In this document: positions 61,873 to 64,000 of the stretch, one piece after another
How the letters are laid out: each line of letters begins with the position of its first letter
How positions within the stretch are numbered: position 1 is the stretch's first letter
NCBI RefSeq assembly: GCF_004337985.1
Contig: NC_043743.1
Location: 1,631,882 to 1,695,881 of the forward strand
Direction: 5' to 3'
Length of the DNA stretch: 64,000 nucleotides
Source of the DNA: Pyricularia pennisetigena
Lineage: Eukaryota; Ascomycota; Sordariomycetes; Magnaporthales; Pyriculariaceae
Notes under the pieces: generated by a model
Told to the model about the DNA's origin: nothing
The model's input: only the letters and a program-made list of their open reading frames with translations
Databases searched by the model: none
Position numbers and translations under genes: made by a program

Positions 61873-64000
61873 TTACAGCTTGGCCTTAGGAGCACGATCT
61901 CCACCGGCCTTGCCCTGCCGCTCAAAGTACTCCTTGATCTTGGCCCTTGCGACCTCGACGACCGCCGCATCCTCAACCGTAGATGGTATGGTGACCTCCT
62001 TGTCTGGCTCTCCCTTGCTGGCGTTCTCAAACAGCTCCCTGATGACGCGGCGTAGAGTCTTGCCCGACCTCGTCTTGGGGATCATGCCCTGGCCGCGGAT
62101 GATACCACGGAGCGCCGCGATGGCGCCGACCTGCTTGCGGATGAGTTGCTGTATCTCAGACAGCAGTTGTTCGTCCGTCATATCCTCGTTGCTCGGCGTG
62201 GTCGTCACCAGCGCGAATGGCATCTGCCCCTTGAGTGAATCGGGGATGCCGACGACGCAGACTTCGGTCACCAGGGGGTGGCTGGTGATTGCTTCCTCCA
62301 AAGTGCCTGAGAAGAGAATGATATTAGCATTTGTCGGGCAATCAATCGCCTTCCATATAGCTTGAACTGGGAAAATGGCTGCGGCTTACCAGTAGATAGC
62401 CGGTGGGCTGCAACATTGATAATATCGTCTATAAAATCCATGTTAGCCGTGTCCTGGAATCCATTATAGCGTAGCACAGTTTTACCTGATCTGCTCATGA
62501 TGTGCACGTAACCATCCTCGTCAATGACACCGGTATCGCCCGTGTCGACCCAGAGTCCATTGAAGCGCTTAAAGTAGCCCCGGAAGAATCTGGGCTCGTC
62601 ATTCCACAGCGTCCGGAACGCGGTTGGGGCAAGGGGTGTGGCCATGACAATGTTGCCCATCTTGCCCCTGGGAAGCTCTTCACCTTCGTCATTCACAACC
62701 CTCACGTCAAACCCAGGCATCGGCTTGCCCGCGCTGCCGGGTTTGGATCTCAGAGGCCGAATCTTCTGGGTTCTGACGCAAGTCTTGCCGTCCTTGCCAT
62801 GTTGCGGGACCAGTGCAATTCCCGAGATGGGCGAGCCGGACTCGGTCGACCACCAGTTGTCTATGACGTGGGCGTCGGGCGCGGCATGTTTGTCCAAAAC
62901 CTCCTGGTACGCTTCCACGATCGCGGGCTCCGACCTTTCACCGGCTAGGAAGAGAGCTCGAAGGCTCTTCAAGCCTCCGCGCCGACCGTACTTTTCGACA
63001 AACTCACTATCGGGGTCAGCCTTTCGGATGGCCCTGAGTGCAGTCGGCGCCGTAAAGAGACTGTTGACTTTGTACTCTTCGACGATGCGCCAAAACGCTC
63101 CAGCATCAGGGGTTCCTACAGGCTTCCCTTCGTAGAGCACCGTAGCGGCGCCAGTGATGAGCGGACCATAGAGTGTGTAGGAGTGTGAGACCACCCAACC
63201 GATGTCGCTGAAACAGGCCATCTGATTAGGTGCAGAAGAAGAATTACGTCAGTGGAGCTTTTTGTATAAATTCGGGTATGCATCCGCGTTCATCAGAGTT
63301 TTGTCTTGACTTACAACATCCCCAGGACCATGGATGCCAAACTTGGAGTTGATGGACAAGTGCAGACCGACGGCGTGTCCCCCTGAATCCCTCACAACAC
63401 CTTTCGGCAAGCCCGTTGTTCCACTGGTGTATATGATGTAGATAGGATCGCTGCTACCCACAGGGACACACTCGACAGGAGGCAGCTTTCTCGCCTTGGC
63501 CGAGGAGACGAGTTTGTGCCATATGCGCTCACCATCCTCTCGCCTCACCGGCTCCCATCGCAGCTGCTCGCGCTGCCACACAATGGTCTTTGAAGGCTTC
63601 CATTTGCAGTTCGCGACGGCTTCTTTGACCAGATTACGATATGCTAACGGGCCCTTACCCGCTTCAATGCCGCACGATGCCGTCAGGATGGCAACGGGAC
63701 GTGAGGCGTCGATTCGTTGGGCTAGAGCTCCAGATGCAAAGCCACCAAACACGACGGAGTGGATGGCGCCGAGGCGATTTATAGCCAGTATACCGATGAG
63801 AGCGGCGGGTATCATGGGCACTGCATCGGAGTCAATTAATGGCCCTGTTTTCATGTTCGAACTCATAGGGAGGGAAAAAAAAAATAAAAGAAAACGGTAG
63901 TGGCTGGACGCACTATAAACCAAAACAACATCCCCTTTTCTTACACCCTCCTGCCTCAAAACGGCAGCAAACATGGCGACCTCCTCTAGAAGCTCCTTAT
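61873..64000 (-). CDS. Propionyl-CoA synthetase-like acyl-CoA ligase (ACSS3/PrpE type, 5' partial)
   Basis: AMP-forming short-chain acyl-CoA synthetase that would activate propionate or acetate to its CoA ester. Five exons are visible (coding order): 63914-64000, 63315-63820, 62486-63221, 62390-62428, 61873-62306, giving 599 residues; about 80 N-terminal residues lie beyond the right edge. Motifs: MPMIPAALIGILAINRLGAIHSVVFGGF, split here as VYMPMIPAALIG and GAIHSVVFGGF; the AMP-binding loop YTSGTTGLPKGVVRDSGGH (the VVRDxGGH ending is typical of PrpE/ACSS3); SDIGWVVSHSYTLYGPL; WWSTESGSPI; WVDTGDTG; SRSDDIINVAAHRLSTG; and the catalytic lysine in PKTRSGKTLRR. The introns at 63821-63913 (93 nt) and 62429-62485 (57 nt) are multiples of three without stops. 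The substrate preference for propionate is inference from the signature. Confidence 0.9.

Noticed and set aside
1..64000. CRISPR arrays, prophage, bacterial operons
   Set aside because: The window is eukaryotic nuclear DNA; no regularly spaced repeats were seen.

Overview
The window is nuclear DNA of a filamentous ascomycete, most likely a Sordariomycete. Evidence: genes are split by short GT-AG introns (about 55-300 nt) with CTAAC/CTGAC-type branch points, and the protein set is typical of Pezizomycotina (StuA/APSES regulator, Egh16-type secreted protein, DUF3716 protein, fungal Iks1-type kinase). Magnaporthales is a guess from the general look of the Egh16 and StuA proteins and is not proven here. 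Both window edges cut a gene: MSH6 lacks its N-terminus on the left and an acyl-CoA synthetase lacks its N-terminus on the right.

Layout. 1-2.9 kb: 3' part of the mismatch-repair gene MSH6. 4.5-5.7 kb: secreted Egh16/GAS-like protein (minus). 5.7-9.75 kb: gene-free. 9.75-12.2 kb: three-exon C2H2 zinc finger plus DUF3716 plus cupin-like protein. 12.6-14.1 kb: a proline-rich gene that appears only after splicing three exons. 15-17.3 kb: Iks1-type protein kinase (minus). 18.5-18.7 kb: small cysteine-rich protein. 19.2-21.3 kb: convergent OTU protease and TPMT-family methyltransferase. 21.8-22.9 kb: short-chain dehydrogenase (minus). 24.2-25.6 kb: nuclear-looking DUF2461 protein. 25.8-32.1 kb: two tandem mannosidases, GH92 and an eight-exon GH125. 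32.9-35.3 kb: Cut12-like spindle-pole protein. 37.1-39.1 kb: StuA. 39.1-58.9 kb: about 19.8 kb with no gene I can support. 58.9-60.2 kb: BRCT protein. 61.9-64 kb: propionyl-CoA-synthetase-like (ACSS3/PrpE) enzyme.

Functional links are loose, as usual in fungi. The exceptions worth noting are the mannosidase pair, which could act in sequence on the same mannose-rich glycans, and the very large space between the divergent StuA and BRCT genes, which suits a heavily regulated developmental regulator. Exon boundaries were worked out by hand: the joined multi-exon models keep reading frame across every junction and end in a stop, but none is backed by transcript data. Long A-runs (17-54 nt) occur thirteen times on the plus strand and never, at that length, as T-runs. 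That asymmetry is the oddest whole-window signal.
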